This document shows, one piece after another, positions 15,653-23,267 of a DNA stretch of 26,483 nt. The stretch spans positions 1 to 26,483 of the forward strand of contig DIRT01000011.1 in NCBI GenBank assembly GCA_002427605.1. Reading direction: 5' to 3'. This stretch comes from Bacteroidales bacterium UBA5429 (GTDB lineage Bacteria > Bacteroidota > Bacteroidia > Bacteroidales > WCHB1-69). The notes under the pieces are model-generated. The model saw only the letters and a program-made list of their open reading frames with translations, did no database searches and was not told the origin of the DNA. The position numbers and the translations under genes are program-made. Each line of letters opens with the position of its first letter. The stretch's first letter is position 1.

Positions 15653-16837
15653 ATGAAAAGAATAATAATACTGTTTTTGACACTTTGTTCATTTACAGTT
15701 TTCGGACAGACAGAAAGTGAAACAATCAAAAAGGCAAATGAGTTTATTGCTGACAAAAAGTATGAAACAGCGTTCAAGTTGCTTGATGAATTTGACCCGC
15801 AAAATGACAAACCTGACATCGTTTTGCTCAAAGAGGAAATTTTGCTGAATTACTTTGTAACAAGCATTATGCACCGACTGTTTGCTTTGAAGGACATTGA
15901 TAAAGAGGAAGATATTTTAGATTACAGGGGTAAAGAAGGCGCGTATAGTATGCAAATGTTTCAAGTGGACAGCATTCTTACAAGACTTATCACAATTTAC
16001 CCGGACAACTGCAAACTTCACAAAGGACTTGCGGATTATTATTATGACGTACATTTGAGATATAGCGGACGTTGGCTATTAGACGACGATGAATTGTTTC
16101 CGCTAATAGAAACAAATTTTCAAAAAGCAGTTGACGGAAATTGTGCTGACTATTTATCTTATTATGTTTTGGGTTACCTAAATCTTGCACAAGAAAAAAC
16201 AAAAGAAAGTATTCCGTATTTGCTGAAATCAATTGAACTGAATGAAGATTATGCAAGTGCTCATTACAACTTAGCTTATGCTTATCTTTATACAGACGAC
16301 ATGGAAAACGCATTGAAATATGCAAAAACTTCTCTTGACTTATACAACGAAAATGAATATAAAAGCGATGCTGCACGAATGGTTGGAGTAATTTATACCG
16401 AACTTAATGACGATAAAAATGCTTTGAAATATTACGAAATAGCAGACAAAATCGACCCGGAAAACTATTACAACATTAAACCCATGCTCAACTTATACTT
16501 AAAGAGTAACAACAAAAAAGCAAATGAGACAACAAAAGCGTTTTTCAATTTAGCACCTGCAAACCCGACAATTTACAACGACCTTGAAGAAATTTATTTC
16601 AGCTACCAAAAAGAGAAAGACCTAATTGCCTTTTACAAGACGCAATTTTCTGAATTTAAGGACGACAATAAAATTCAAGGAAATTTGAATTTTTATATGG
16701 CAAGAATTTACCTTTACACAAACAAAAAACTTGCAAAAAAACATTTCAAAAAAGCAAAAAAATATTTTGAAAAAGTATTTGACGAAAACCACGCTGTATT
16801 TAGCGCAATTAACGACGGACTTGAACGCTGCAGATAA
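15653..16837 (+). CDS. Exported tetratricopeptide-repeat protein
   Basis: A 394-residue protein with a signal peptide (about 1-19, ending VFGQ). The body is helical with TPR-like units. The clearest are around 165-205 (DYLSYYVLGYLNLAQ, ESIPYLLKSIELNEDYASAHYNLAYAYLYTDDMENALKYA), 235-265 (GVIYTELNDDKNALKYYEIADKIDP), and a lysine-rich end (KKHFKKAKKYFEKVF). No enzymatic domain was recognised, so it probably acts in protein binding in the periplasm or at the outer membrane. Base use looks different from the neighbours, with many GAC aspartate codons, and the stop codon lies in the small palindrome 16832-16846. Repeats flank both sides. These points raise the chance of recent acquisition, but this is inference. 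Confidence 0.8.
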   Translation: MKRIIILFLTLCSFTVFGQTESETIKKANEFIADKKYETAFKLLDEFDPQNDKPDIVLLKEEILLNYFVTSIMHRLFALKDIDKEEDILDYRGKEGAYSMQMFQVDSILTRLITIYPDNCKLHKGLADYYYDVHLRYSGRWLLDDDELFPLIETNFQKAVDGNCADYLSYYVLGYLNLAQEKTKESIPYLLKSIELNEDYASAHYNLAYAYLYTDDMENALKYAKTSLDLYNENEYKSDAARMVGVIYTELNDDKNALKYYEIADKIDPENYYNIKPMLNLYLKSNNKKANETTKAFFNLAPANPTIYNDLEEIYFSYQKEKDLIAFYKTQFSEFKDDNKIQGNLNFYMARIYLYTNKKLAKKHFKKAKKYFEKVFDENHAVFSAINDGLERCR

Positions 16838-16846
16838 CGGTTATCT
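16832..16846. repeat. 15-base palindrome at the end of the TPR gene
   Basis: AGATAAC, G, GTTATCT: a seven-pair stem around one base, including the TAA stop codon of the TPR gene. No T-run follows, so it is a weak terminator at best. Confidence 0.6.
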
Positions 16847-16850
16847 TGAA

Positions 16851-16929
16851 GGCGGAAATCGGAAGGCGGAAAGCGGAAAATTTAAAATTAAAAACTTTCG
16901 ACTTTCGCCTTTTTCCATTCCGAAATCCG
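16851..16929. repeat. Facing heptamer arrays forming an imperfect inverted repeat
   Basis: Left arm: GGCGGAA, ATCGGAA, GGCGGAA, AGCGGAA (16851-16878), a 7-base period. Right arm: CTTTCGA, CTTTCGC, C (16895-16909), then a T/C-rich stretch and CCGAAATCCG. The arms are largely complementary. The reverse complement of the right arm (GGCGAAAGTCGAAAGT) matches the leading part of repeat copy B (26069-26084). Confidence 0.75.
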
Positions 16930-16939
16930 AATTTTATCA

Positions 16940-16947
16940 TATATTTG
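16940..16947 (+). promoter_or_regulatory. -7 promoter box before the 150-residue secreted protein gene
   Basis: TATATTTG fits TAnnTTTG and lies 24 bases before the ATG at 16972. The spacing resembles that of the other boxes in the window. Confidence 0.6.
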
Positions 16948-16971
16948 TACCGATAAAAGCAATTGACAAAA

Positions 16972-17424
16972 ATGAAACGAGTAGTTATTTGTATCACTTT
17001 ATTGATATCAATCTGTTTGTCGGTGAAGGGACAAACCTTTACAGATTCACTTGAAACAGACACCCTGCGATTTCATCATTTTACCGTTACTATCAAATAT
17101 CCGGCGAGTTATAGTAAGGATACAGTTGTAGATTCCGGATGTAATATCACTTATTATGCTTCACAACCATCTGGTAGTAAGTTGATTATCATGTATGGAG
17201 ATTGTGAATTAAGTTTTGAGGAAAATTGCACAGTTACCGGTGAATTTGAAACAGATGACAGATTAATAATGAAAAGAACGTGCCCTTTGAATCAACATGC
17301 CAGAATTGATTTCTTTAAAGGAAGTAGGATTAAAGTTGCCTATCAAGATGTGCCTGTTGACGAAGTTGAACAATTTGAATTTATAGTGGATTCCGCCGTT
17401 GTTAATCGGTTCAGTAGGAATTAG
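16972..17424 (+). CDS. Small secreted protein of unknown function
   Basis: A 150-residue protein with a clear signal peptide (MKRVVICITLLISICLSVKG, cleavage before Q21). The mature part has four cysteines (in SGCNITYY, GDCELSFEENC and KRTCPLNQ) and a beta-rich pattern, and ends ...VDSAVVNRFSRN. No family was recognised, and there is no sorting domain or lipobox cysteine directly after the signal. The ATG at 16972 is preferred over an upstream TTG at 16963 because it begins the signal peptide exactly and follows the -7 box at 16940 at normal spacing. Its neighbours are repeats and two other exported proteins of unknown function; no shared operon is evident because each has its own promoter box. 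Confidence 0.75.
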   Translation: MKRVVICITLLISICLSVKGQTFTDSLETDTLRFHHFTVTIKYPASYSKDTVVDSGCNITYYASQPSGSKLIIMYGDCELSFEENCTVTGEFETDDRLIMKRTCPLNQHARIDFFKGSRIKVAYQDVPVDEVEQFEFIVDSAVVNRFSRN

Positions 17425-17493
17425 CCCTCCCCTAACCTCCAAAACGGGGAACAATCAATAAAAACGAGAAAAAAATGGTTGTGAACATGGTTG

Positions 17494-17673
17494 TATTCAT
17501 AACAAAACCGTAATTCGTAGTTCGTAATTGATCACTCATATTCAAAAAAGGAATAATATTCCAGAAACCACCCCGCCCTTCGGGCACCCCTCCTTCGTCC
17601 AGAGGAGGGGAGTTGAAATAACAAAAGAGACACCACAAATCCTGCCCCCCATTTTTTTTATTTCCAAATAATA
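17494..17673 (+). repeat. Intergenic modular repeat, copy D (no palindrome, interrupted)
   Basis: This lies in the 406-base space between two small secreted-protein genes, where no other gene is seen. It starts ATTCATAACAAAACCG, has the array CGTAATT, CGTAGTT, CGTAATT (17509-17529), then GATCACTCA and GGAATAATATTCC. It is then interrupted by about 55 bases of GC-rich hairpins (17568-17622), and resumes with AAAAGAGACACCACAAATCC, CTGCCCCCC, a T-run and TTTCCAAATAAT. Compared with copy B the palindrome module is missing and the GTGGGG part has been replaced at the interruption point. The end block is the same variant as in copy C. Confidence 0.7.
17575..17610. repeat. GC-rich hairpin pair inside repeat copy D
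   Basis: Two stem-loops: GCCC-TTC-GGGC at 17575-17585, and CCCCTCCT ... AGGAGGGG at 17587-17610 with an 8-base loop. Similar GC-rich hairpins are, from memory, frequent between genes in environmental Bacteroidota. Related strings lie at 17427-17452 (CCCTCCCCTAACCTCC ... GGGG). Confidence 0.7.
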
Positions 17674-17769
17674 AAGAAGAAAAGTGAAGTCGGAAAGCGA
17701 ACATTTCGACTGCGCTCAATGACCGAAATCAAAATAATAATTCTAAATTTAAGAATCCGAAATTTATTT

Positions 17770-17777
17770 TATATTTG
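17770..17777 (+). promoter_or_regulatory. -7 promoter box before the frameshifted secreted protein
   Basis: TATATTTG followed by CAC fits TAnnTTTG and lies 53 bases before the ATG at 17831. It shows that the frameshifted gene still has a promoter. Confidence 0.55.
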
Positions 17778-17830
17778 CACTTATAAAATGAATATAAAAA
17801 ACAGAAGGTCAAACTAATAACCAAAATGAT

Positions 17831-18312
17831 ATGAAAAAACTAATTGGTATAATATTCTCTTTTTTTCAATTGTTAGTACATTTGCTCAAATTGAAATAGC
17901 TGATTGCATCATAATGATTGATAAAAAAGTTGATTTGGATATTAGTGTTAATTTTTATTTTCAAAACGACAATTTAGATATTGATACAATCAAATGTTCT
18001 TATTATTTCTGTAGTTTAGAAGTTTCACAGGAAGATTGGGACAAATTGCAAACCATCCATGATTCCAATACTGTTGTTTTAAATGTGATTTGGACGGAAC
18101 AATTTTGTGATTTTACAACTAAAAAACATTACTTTAGTAGTCAAATTGATTTGAATCATTTGAAGCGCATGAAAGTGATTAATATTACCACTTTTAACAA
18201 GAAAAAAACAATTTATTTTTTTGACATTATTGGAGATGGATTCAATACTATGCACCTTTATGAGAAAAAATTTGGAAATAGAAGAGCTTTCTTTAAAAAA
18301 ATTGAGATATAA
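17831..18312 (+). pseudogene. Small secreted protein of unknown function, frameshifted in its signal peptide
   Basis: The open frame from 17914 (132 residues, starting MIDKKVDLDISVNFYF) lacks a sensible start. An ATG at 17831 begins MKKLIGIIFSFF, then runs out of frame to a stop after LLKLK. Adding one T to the run of seven at 17860-17866 joins the two parts into a normal export signal, MKKLIGIIFSFFSIVSTFAQ, followed by IEIADCIIMIDKKVD. The intact protein would have about 160 residues. No family is recognised. The mature part is rich in aromatic and charged residues and ends FGNRRAFFKKIEI. Options are a real loss of function, reversible slippage of the T-run (on/off switching), or a sequencing error; a promoter box at 17770 remains in place. 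Translation from 17914 alone would give a cytoplasmic protein. Confidence 0.7.
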
Positions 18313-18372
18313 AGGGGATGATCCAATATTTTTGTGTAAATGATAAACTGTCTATTTTCTCGTTTTTTGTTG

Positions 18373-18380
18373 TATATTTG
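18373..18380 (+). promoter_or_regulatory. -7 promoter box for the 651-residue secreted protein
   Basis: TATATTTG followed by CACC fits TAnnTTTG and lies 20 bases before the start at 18401. Confidence 0.6.
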
Positions 18381-18400
18381 CACCTACATTATATTATTCC

Positions 18401-20356
18401 ATGATTCGTAAAAATCTACTGTTTGCTTTGCTATTTTTTACGGTGACTGTAGGGAAAGCACAAACTGATATTTTTAGATCCCTTTTTGATACCATCAAAT
18501 CATTTGCTCTGGAATTGTATTTAACTCCCGAGGGGAATGACTACAGTGCATACGGAGATGGGTTGAGTTATGGTATGGAGGGGTTGTTGCGGATGTATGA
18601 GAACACCCATGAAAGTGAATACCTTCACGATTTTATTTGTGCCTCTTCGGAAGTAATCCAAAATAGGGATGACTATCGGGGTGTGATGAGAAAACTGCCT
18701 GTTTGGTCAACCAACCACAGAACGAAATGTTATGGTCCGATGACACACCAAACCGCACTGATTTTAATTCCGATGGTGCATTACTGTTATCTTGTAAAAC
18801 AGTCTCATTATGACAAAATTGAGAAACTCTCTTTTGGAGAGAGGTGGTATACTTTTGATTCTGTTGCGATTACTCATTTTACAGATTACGCCGATTGGTT
18901 GGAAGAAAAAGTGATGAAAACGGTGCGTTATTACGACCAATATTACTGGAATAAAGACTCTTGTATGATTCAATATGCTGATGATCATTGTACACAGCGG
19001 TACGTAATTGAGGGAACCGACAGACAGATGAACTGGGGATATGTGTTTCTTTACCTGGCAATGATCAATCCCGGTACTGAGCAGAGTGCTTTCTACCTTG
19101 ACAAATATGAGTCGATTATTTGTCGGTTTAAAAGCAGATTATCGGAACAAAACGGGCGCTCACAAACGAGCTACTATCTATGGCCGGAATTGGGGTGGAC
19201 CCAATCTCAAAACGGGAAAGTTGAAGATATTTCTCATGGAGCAGCCAGCATTGACTTGATTCAATTCTCTTACGAGCATCGACAATTTATTCAGGAAAAC
19301 TCTAAGAACAGATGCACTACAACAACCTACTTCTCGAAGCAGGAAGCACTGAAATTTGCCAATACTTTCAGCTATTCTGTTTACCACTCCCCTCTGCATT
19401 ATCACAATGCCATTGATGGGAGTTGCTACTTTTGGAAATATCCCAAAGATTGCTCTGAGAAGGATTTTACTTTAGAGTATGGCTTAGCCCGGTGGCTGGG
19501 ATTGAGTAAAATTGAGATTCACAACTCCTTATCCGATGCACAACTTTTCTACGGCAGAATTGCCGACTATTATACTTCATACCTGTTCAGACCCAGAAAG
19601 ATGTTCCATGGAACCGTTGGAACCAATATGCTGGGATTGGCTACTGCTTCAACCTACAAACATCATTTCTCTCCAATTGGAGCCATTTCGTTGGACTCAT
19701 TATCGATTCCTATTTTCAGCAATAGAGTGCTGAGCGGAGTTTTAAACCATAACAAAAAAGGTCAATTTTCTGTTCTGTTTCAAGATGAAACGGGGCAATA
19801 CAACGAATATCGGTTTGAACTTACACCCACCCGGGCTAGTGTACCTCATCGCATCAGGAGAATCCATTTTGATGGAATTGGATACAGTTTGAAAAGCATC
19901 CCCTTATCCGCACAAGAGAAACAAAAAGTAACGGAAATAGTAACAAACAATAAGCCCAATAATAAAAACATGATTTTGGAAGGCAAGTTTTTAGGTTCCA
20001 AAAACAAGCAGCAACTCCAGATTCAAGGACGCAAATTAACCTTAACCGATTCTATATCACGCAAAAAGGTGAATAGTTATTCGCAGGCGTTACCAAGAGG
20101 GTCCTACCTCTATTGTGTTGGAAATTTCGATAAAAGCTCACAGGATCAGCTCATTATTTACAATAAAAACAACGGATTGTTAGAAGTTTTCAAATGGGAT
20201 CCGGCAGAAGAACAGTTTATTGCGATTACCAGTTACAATTTTCCTCAGGATCAATTTATTGAATATATCACGACTGTATCGTTAAATAGTAAGTCCATTT
20301 TGATTCTTTACAGGAGCGCAGATAGGATATTTACTCTTTTCGAGATACAACTTTAA
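18401..20356 (+). CDS. Large secreted protein of unknown function, possible (alpha/alpha)-toroid fold
   Basis: A 651-residue protein with a signal peptide (about 1-20, VGKAQ). No family is recognised with certainty. The first 430 residues are rich in helices with recurring aromatic/Gly patterns (YGDGLSYGMEGLLRMYENT, MNWGYVFLYLAMINPG, EDISHGAASIDLIQFSYEH, EYGLARWLGLSK). This resembles alpha/alpha-toroid enzymes such as polysaccharide lyases, epimerases and six-hairpin glycosidases; the DISHGAA stretch could be an active-site region. The last 120 residues (about 530-651) have strand-like units such as CVGNFDKSSQDQLIIYNKNNGLLEVFKWD, similar to FG-GAP or VCBS-type repeats. There is no T9SS sorting domain. 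It has its own promoter box, and uvrA starts 41 bases after its stop. A carbohydrate-active role is a guess from fold impression only. Confidence 0.6.
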   Translation: MIRKNLLFALLFFTVTVGKAQTDIFRSLFDTIKSFALELYLTPEGNDYSAYGDGLSYGMEGLLRMYENTHESEYLHDFICASSEVIQNRDDYRGVMRKLPVWSTNHRTKCYGPMTHQTALILIPMVHYCYLVKQSHYDKIEKLSFGERWYTFDSVAITHFTDYADWLEEKVMKTVRYYDQYYWNKDSCMIQYADDHCTQRYVIEGTDRQMNWGYVFLYLAMINPGTEQSAFYLDKYESIICRFKSRLSEQNGRSQTSYYLWPELGWTQSQNGKVEDISHGAASIDLIQFSYEHRQFIQENSKNRCTTTTYFSKQEALKFANTFSYSVYHSPLHYHNAIDGSCYFWKYPKDCSEKDFTLEYGLARWLGLSKIEIHNSLSDAQLFYGRIADYYTSYLFRPRKMFHGTVGTNMLGLATASTYKHHFSPIGAISLDSLSIPIFSNRVLSGVLNHNKKGQFSVLFQDETGQYNEYRFELTPTRASVPHRIRRIHFDGIGYSLKSIPLSAQEKQKVTEIVTNNKPNNKNMILEGKFLGSKNKQQLQIQGRKLTLTDSISRKKVNSYSQALPRGSYLYCVGNFDKSSQDQLIIYNKNNGLLEVFKWDPAEEQFIAITSYNFPQDQFIEYITTVSLNSKSILILYRSADRIFTLFEIQL

Positions 20357-20367
20357 CTATATTTTTG

Positions 20368-20375
20368 TACCTTTG
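20368..20375 (+). promoter_or_regulatory. -7 promoter box for uvrA
   Basis: TACCTTTG followed by CG fits TAnnTTTG and lies 22 bases before the uvrA ATG at 20398. This argues against the upstream TTG at 20365 as the start, since that would lie inside the promoter. Confidence 0.6.
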
Positions 20376-20397
20376 CGTCTTTTTCTATATAGACTGT

Positions 20398-23265
20398 ATG
20401 GGTGATTCATTAATTAGTATAAAGGGAGCCAATGTTCATAATCTTAAAAATATCGATGTAGATATTCCGAGAAATAAATTGATTGTTATTACCGGTTTAT
20501 CTGGATCGGGGAAATCTTCATTAGCATTTGACACACTCTATGCTGAAGGTCAAAGACGATATGTTGAGAGTTTGAGTGCTTATGCACGTCAATTTATGGG
20601 TAAGCTTTCCAAACCCGAAGTAGAACTTATCAAAGGAATTCCTCCGGCAGTAGCCATAGAACAAAGAGTAATCTCAAAAAATCCTCGTTCTACTGTCGGA
20701 ACAACAACTGAAATTTACGAGTATCTGAAACTATTATTTGCCCGTATAGGTAAAACCTACTCTCCCATTAGTGGTGAAGAGGTCAAACGGGAAACTATCA
20801 GAGATGTAGTCAACTATCTACACACTATACCCAAAAATCACAGATTATATATTCTCTCTCCAATCTCGCTCATTTCTGATCGAAACTGGTTTGAACAACT
20901 AGAAATATTTAAAATGCAAGGATTTTCCCGGGTAGTGATGAATCAATCTTTGATTGAAATAGATCAAATTCTATCCAGTAAAGAATCAAACGAATATGTT
21001 GACTTTTATTCTCAAAAATCAAAAGTCGAGCTATTTTTATTGATAGATCGCTTTAAATCTGATCGATTAAAAGAGCATCCTCAACGAGTTGCTGATTCGA
21101 TTCAAACCGCCTTTTTTGAGGGTAAAGGAACCTGCGTCATTCAAGTTGAAAATGAAACAATTACCCGCCGTTCATTCAATAACTTTTTTGAACTGGATGG
21201 GATTCAGTTTGAGGAACTGATTCCTCATCTTTTCAGTTTTAACAATCCTTACGGCGCTTGTCCCGAATGTGGAGGAACCGGTGTAGTGGAAGGTTTCTCA
21301 GTAGATAAGATTATTCCTGATAAATCCAAATCTGTTTATGGCGGAGCCGTTTCTATTTGGAACAGTGAGAGTCTGGAACCTCATAAACGCCGATTTATCA
21401 ACAAAAGTGCTGCTTTGGGTTTTCCCATCCATCGTCCCATTCATGAATTGACCCAAGAACAGTTTTTACTGTTATGGGAAGGAGATCATGAAAAGGATGT
21501 TTTTGGCGTATTGGATTCCCTGAGCGGATTGAAAAAAAATAGCTCCTACCACAATCACCTGATGGTTGCCAGAATTTCAGGTTCCACATATTGTCCCAAA
21601 TGTCGCGGTAAAAGGTTGCGCGATAGTGCTCTTTATGTGAAAGTAAAAGGGTACAGCATCTGTGATATGGTCAATGTTCCGGTTAAGCAACTCTATCCCT
21701 TCTTCCAACAGTTTGAGTATGAAAGCGATACGGAGAAAAAAATCGCCTATCAACTGGTTCATGAAATCACCTCCCGATTGGGCTTTCTCAATGATGTCGG
21801 ATTGGGGTACCTCACTCTGGACAGAAACAGCAAAACACTCTCCGGAGGGGAATCGCAAAGAATCAACCTGGCAACCTCTTTGGGAAGTAGTTTAGTGGGA
21901 TCTCTCTACGTGTTGGATGAGCCCAGCATTGGATTGCATCCCAGAGATACGGAGCGTTTAATCTCAGTTCTAAAACGTTTGCGGGATATCGGCAATACCG
22001 TTGTAGTTGTGGAACATGACGAAGAGATGATCAAAAGTGCCGATTATATCATTGATATGGGACCTATGGCGGGCAGATTGGGTGGTGAAGTGGTCTTTAC
22101 CGGAAACTATCAGCAACTGATTAAAGAATCGGATCATCTTACAGCACAATATATGCGAGGGATGAACAGTTTGGCAGGAATTGCAGCTCCAACTGGAAAG
22201 GAAACCCTCACTATTCCTATTCCGAAAATAAGGAGAAAATGGAAAAATTACATTGAAGTAGTTGATGCAGTGGCAAATAACCTGAAAAAAATCACTGTTA
22301 AATTTCCCCTCGATGTGCTGACTGTAGTCACCGGCGTGAGTGGTTCCGGGAAAAGTACTTTGATCAAGTCTGAGTTGTTGAATAGGGTCAATAATTACTT
22401 TTCAGGATTTGAACCCAAGGATAAAAAAGATTATAACCAGATAAAAATCACCAAATCGGGACTCAGTGAAGTGCTTTTGATTGACCAAAACCCGATTGGT
22501 AAATCCAAACGATCCAATCCGGCGACATATCTTAAAATATTTGACGATATCAGAAACCTGTACGCTCAACAACCTTTGGCAGTGCAGCGGAATTATAAAG
22601 CCTCCTATTTTTCCTTCAATACAGAAGGAGGAAGATGTGAAACCTGTATGGGTGAAGGAATTATTTACGTCGAAATGCAATTTATGGCCGATGTTGAACT
22701 TCACTGTACTGAATGTGACGGCAAACGGTATAAAGAGGAAGTTTTGGATATCAAGATTAAAGATCAGACGATTAGTGATATCTTAAACATGACGATCAAC
22801 CAGGCATATGAGTTTTTCACTTCACTACCGAAAAGTCGACTTATCACTTCGATCATTGAAAAGATTACTCCTCTCATTGAAGTAGGATTAGGCTATTTGA
22901 AAATGGGGCAACCCTCCTCTACCCTTTCCGGTGGAGAAGCGCAGAGAATTAAATTAGCCTCTTTTTTAACCAAAGGGACGACAGACAAAAAATATCTTTT
23001 TATATTTGATGAACCTACTACCGGACTTCATTTCCATGATATCAATAATCTCTATCGTGCTTTTAATAAGCTGATTGAGATTGGAAACAGCATTATTGTG
23101 ATTGAACACAATACGGAGTTGATTAAGTGTGCCGACTGGATTATTGACTTAGGACCTGATGGAGGAGATGAGGGTGGATCTGTAGTATTTGAAGGGACTC
23201 CCGAAGATTTGATCGACTGTGAAGCATCCTATACCGCAAAATATTTAAAACCCAAATTATCATAA
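20398..23265 (+). CDS. uvrA: Excinuclease ABC subunit A (UvrA)
   Basis: The DNA damage sensor of nucleotide excision repair, acting as a dimer with UvrB. The 955 residues contain two ABC ATPase modules: Walker A GLSGSGKSS (33-41) with signature LSGGESQRINLA (about 481) and LDEPSIGLHPRD; and Walker A GVSGSGKST (about 647) with signature LSGGEAQRIKLA (about 843) and FDEPTTGLHFHD. Zinc-binding CxxC pairs are seen in CPECGG (about 288), CPKCRG (about 400), CETCMG (about 748) and CTECDG (about 771). A full insert between residues about 115 and 245 indicates that the UvrB-binding region is present, so this is not the short UvrA2 type. The start MGDSLISIKGANVHNL is chosen because it follows a -7 box and matches the family N-terminus. 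rimO starts 2 bases after its stop. Confidence 0.95.
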   Translation: MGDSLISIKGANVHNLKNIDVDIPRNKLIVITGLSGSGKSSLAFDTLYAEGQRRYVESLSAYARQFMGKLSKPEVELIKGIPPAVAIEQRVISKNPRSTVGTTTEIYEYLKLLFARIGKTYSPISGEEVKRETIRDVVNYLHTIPKNHRLYILSPISLISDRNWFEQLEIFKMQGFSRVVMNQSLIEIDQILSSKESNEYVDFYSQKSKVELFLLIDRFKSDRLKEHPQRVADSIQTAFFEGKGTCVIQVENETITRRSFNNFFELDGIQFEELIPHLFSFNNPYGACPECGGTGVVEGFSVDKIIPDKSKSVYGGAVSIWNSESLEPHKRRFINKSAALGFPIHRPIHELTQEQFLLLWEGDHEKDVFGVLDSLSGLKKNSSYHNHLMVARISGSTYCPKCRGKRLRDSALYVKVKGYSICDMVNVPVKQLYPFFQQFEYESDTEKKIAYQLVHEITSRLGFLNDVGLGYLTLDRNSKTLSGGESQRINLATSLGSSLVGSLYVLDEPSIGLHPRDTERLISVLKRLRDIGNTVVVVEHDEEMIKSADYIIDMGPMAGRLGGEVVFTGNYQQLIKESDHLTAQYMRGMNSLAGIAAPTGKETLTIPIPKIRRKWKNYIEVVDAVANNLKKITVKFPLDVLTVVTGVSGSGKSTLIKSELLNRVNNYFSGFEPKDKKDYNQIKITKSGLSEVLLIDQNPIGKSKRSNPATYLKIFDDIRNLYAQQPLAVQRNYKASYFSFNTEGGRCETCMGEGIIYVEMQFMADVELHCTECDGKRYKEEVLDIKIKDQTISDILNMTINQAYEFFTSLPKSRLITSIIEKITPLIEVGLGYLKMGQPSSTLSGGEAQRIKLASFLTKGTTDKKYLFIFDEPTTGLHFHDINNLYRAFNKLIEIGNSIIVIEHNTELIKCADWIIDLGPDGGDEGGSVVFEGTPEDLIDCEASYTAKYLKPKLS

Positions 23266-23267
23266 CT

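Noticed and set aside
15591..16846. Integron attC sites around the TPR gene
   Set aside because: The boundary boxes do not satisfy the RYYYAAC/GTTRRRY consensus and no integrase is seen.
16963..16971. TTG start for the small secreted protein
   Set aside because: The ATG three codons later begins a complete signal peptide.
16731..17054. 107-codon open frame overlapping the TPR gene end and the next gene start
   Set aside because: It is a shadow frame across the heptamer arrays and a promoter box.
17432..17719. 95-codon minus-strand open frame over repeat copy D
   Set aside because: It covers hairpins and repeat modules, with low-complexity residues from GC-rich repeats.
20365..20397. TTG start and 11 extra residues for UvrA
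   Set aside because: The segment contains the -7 promoter box TACCTTTG and the family N-terminus begins at the ATG 20398.
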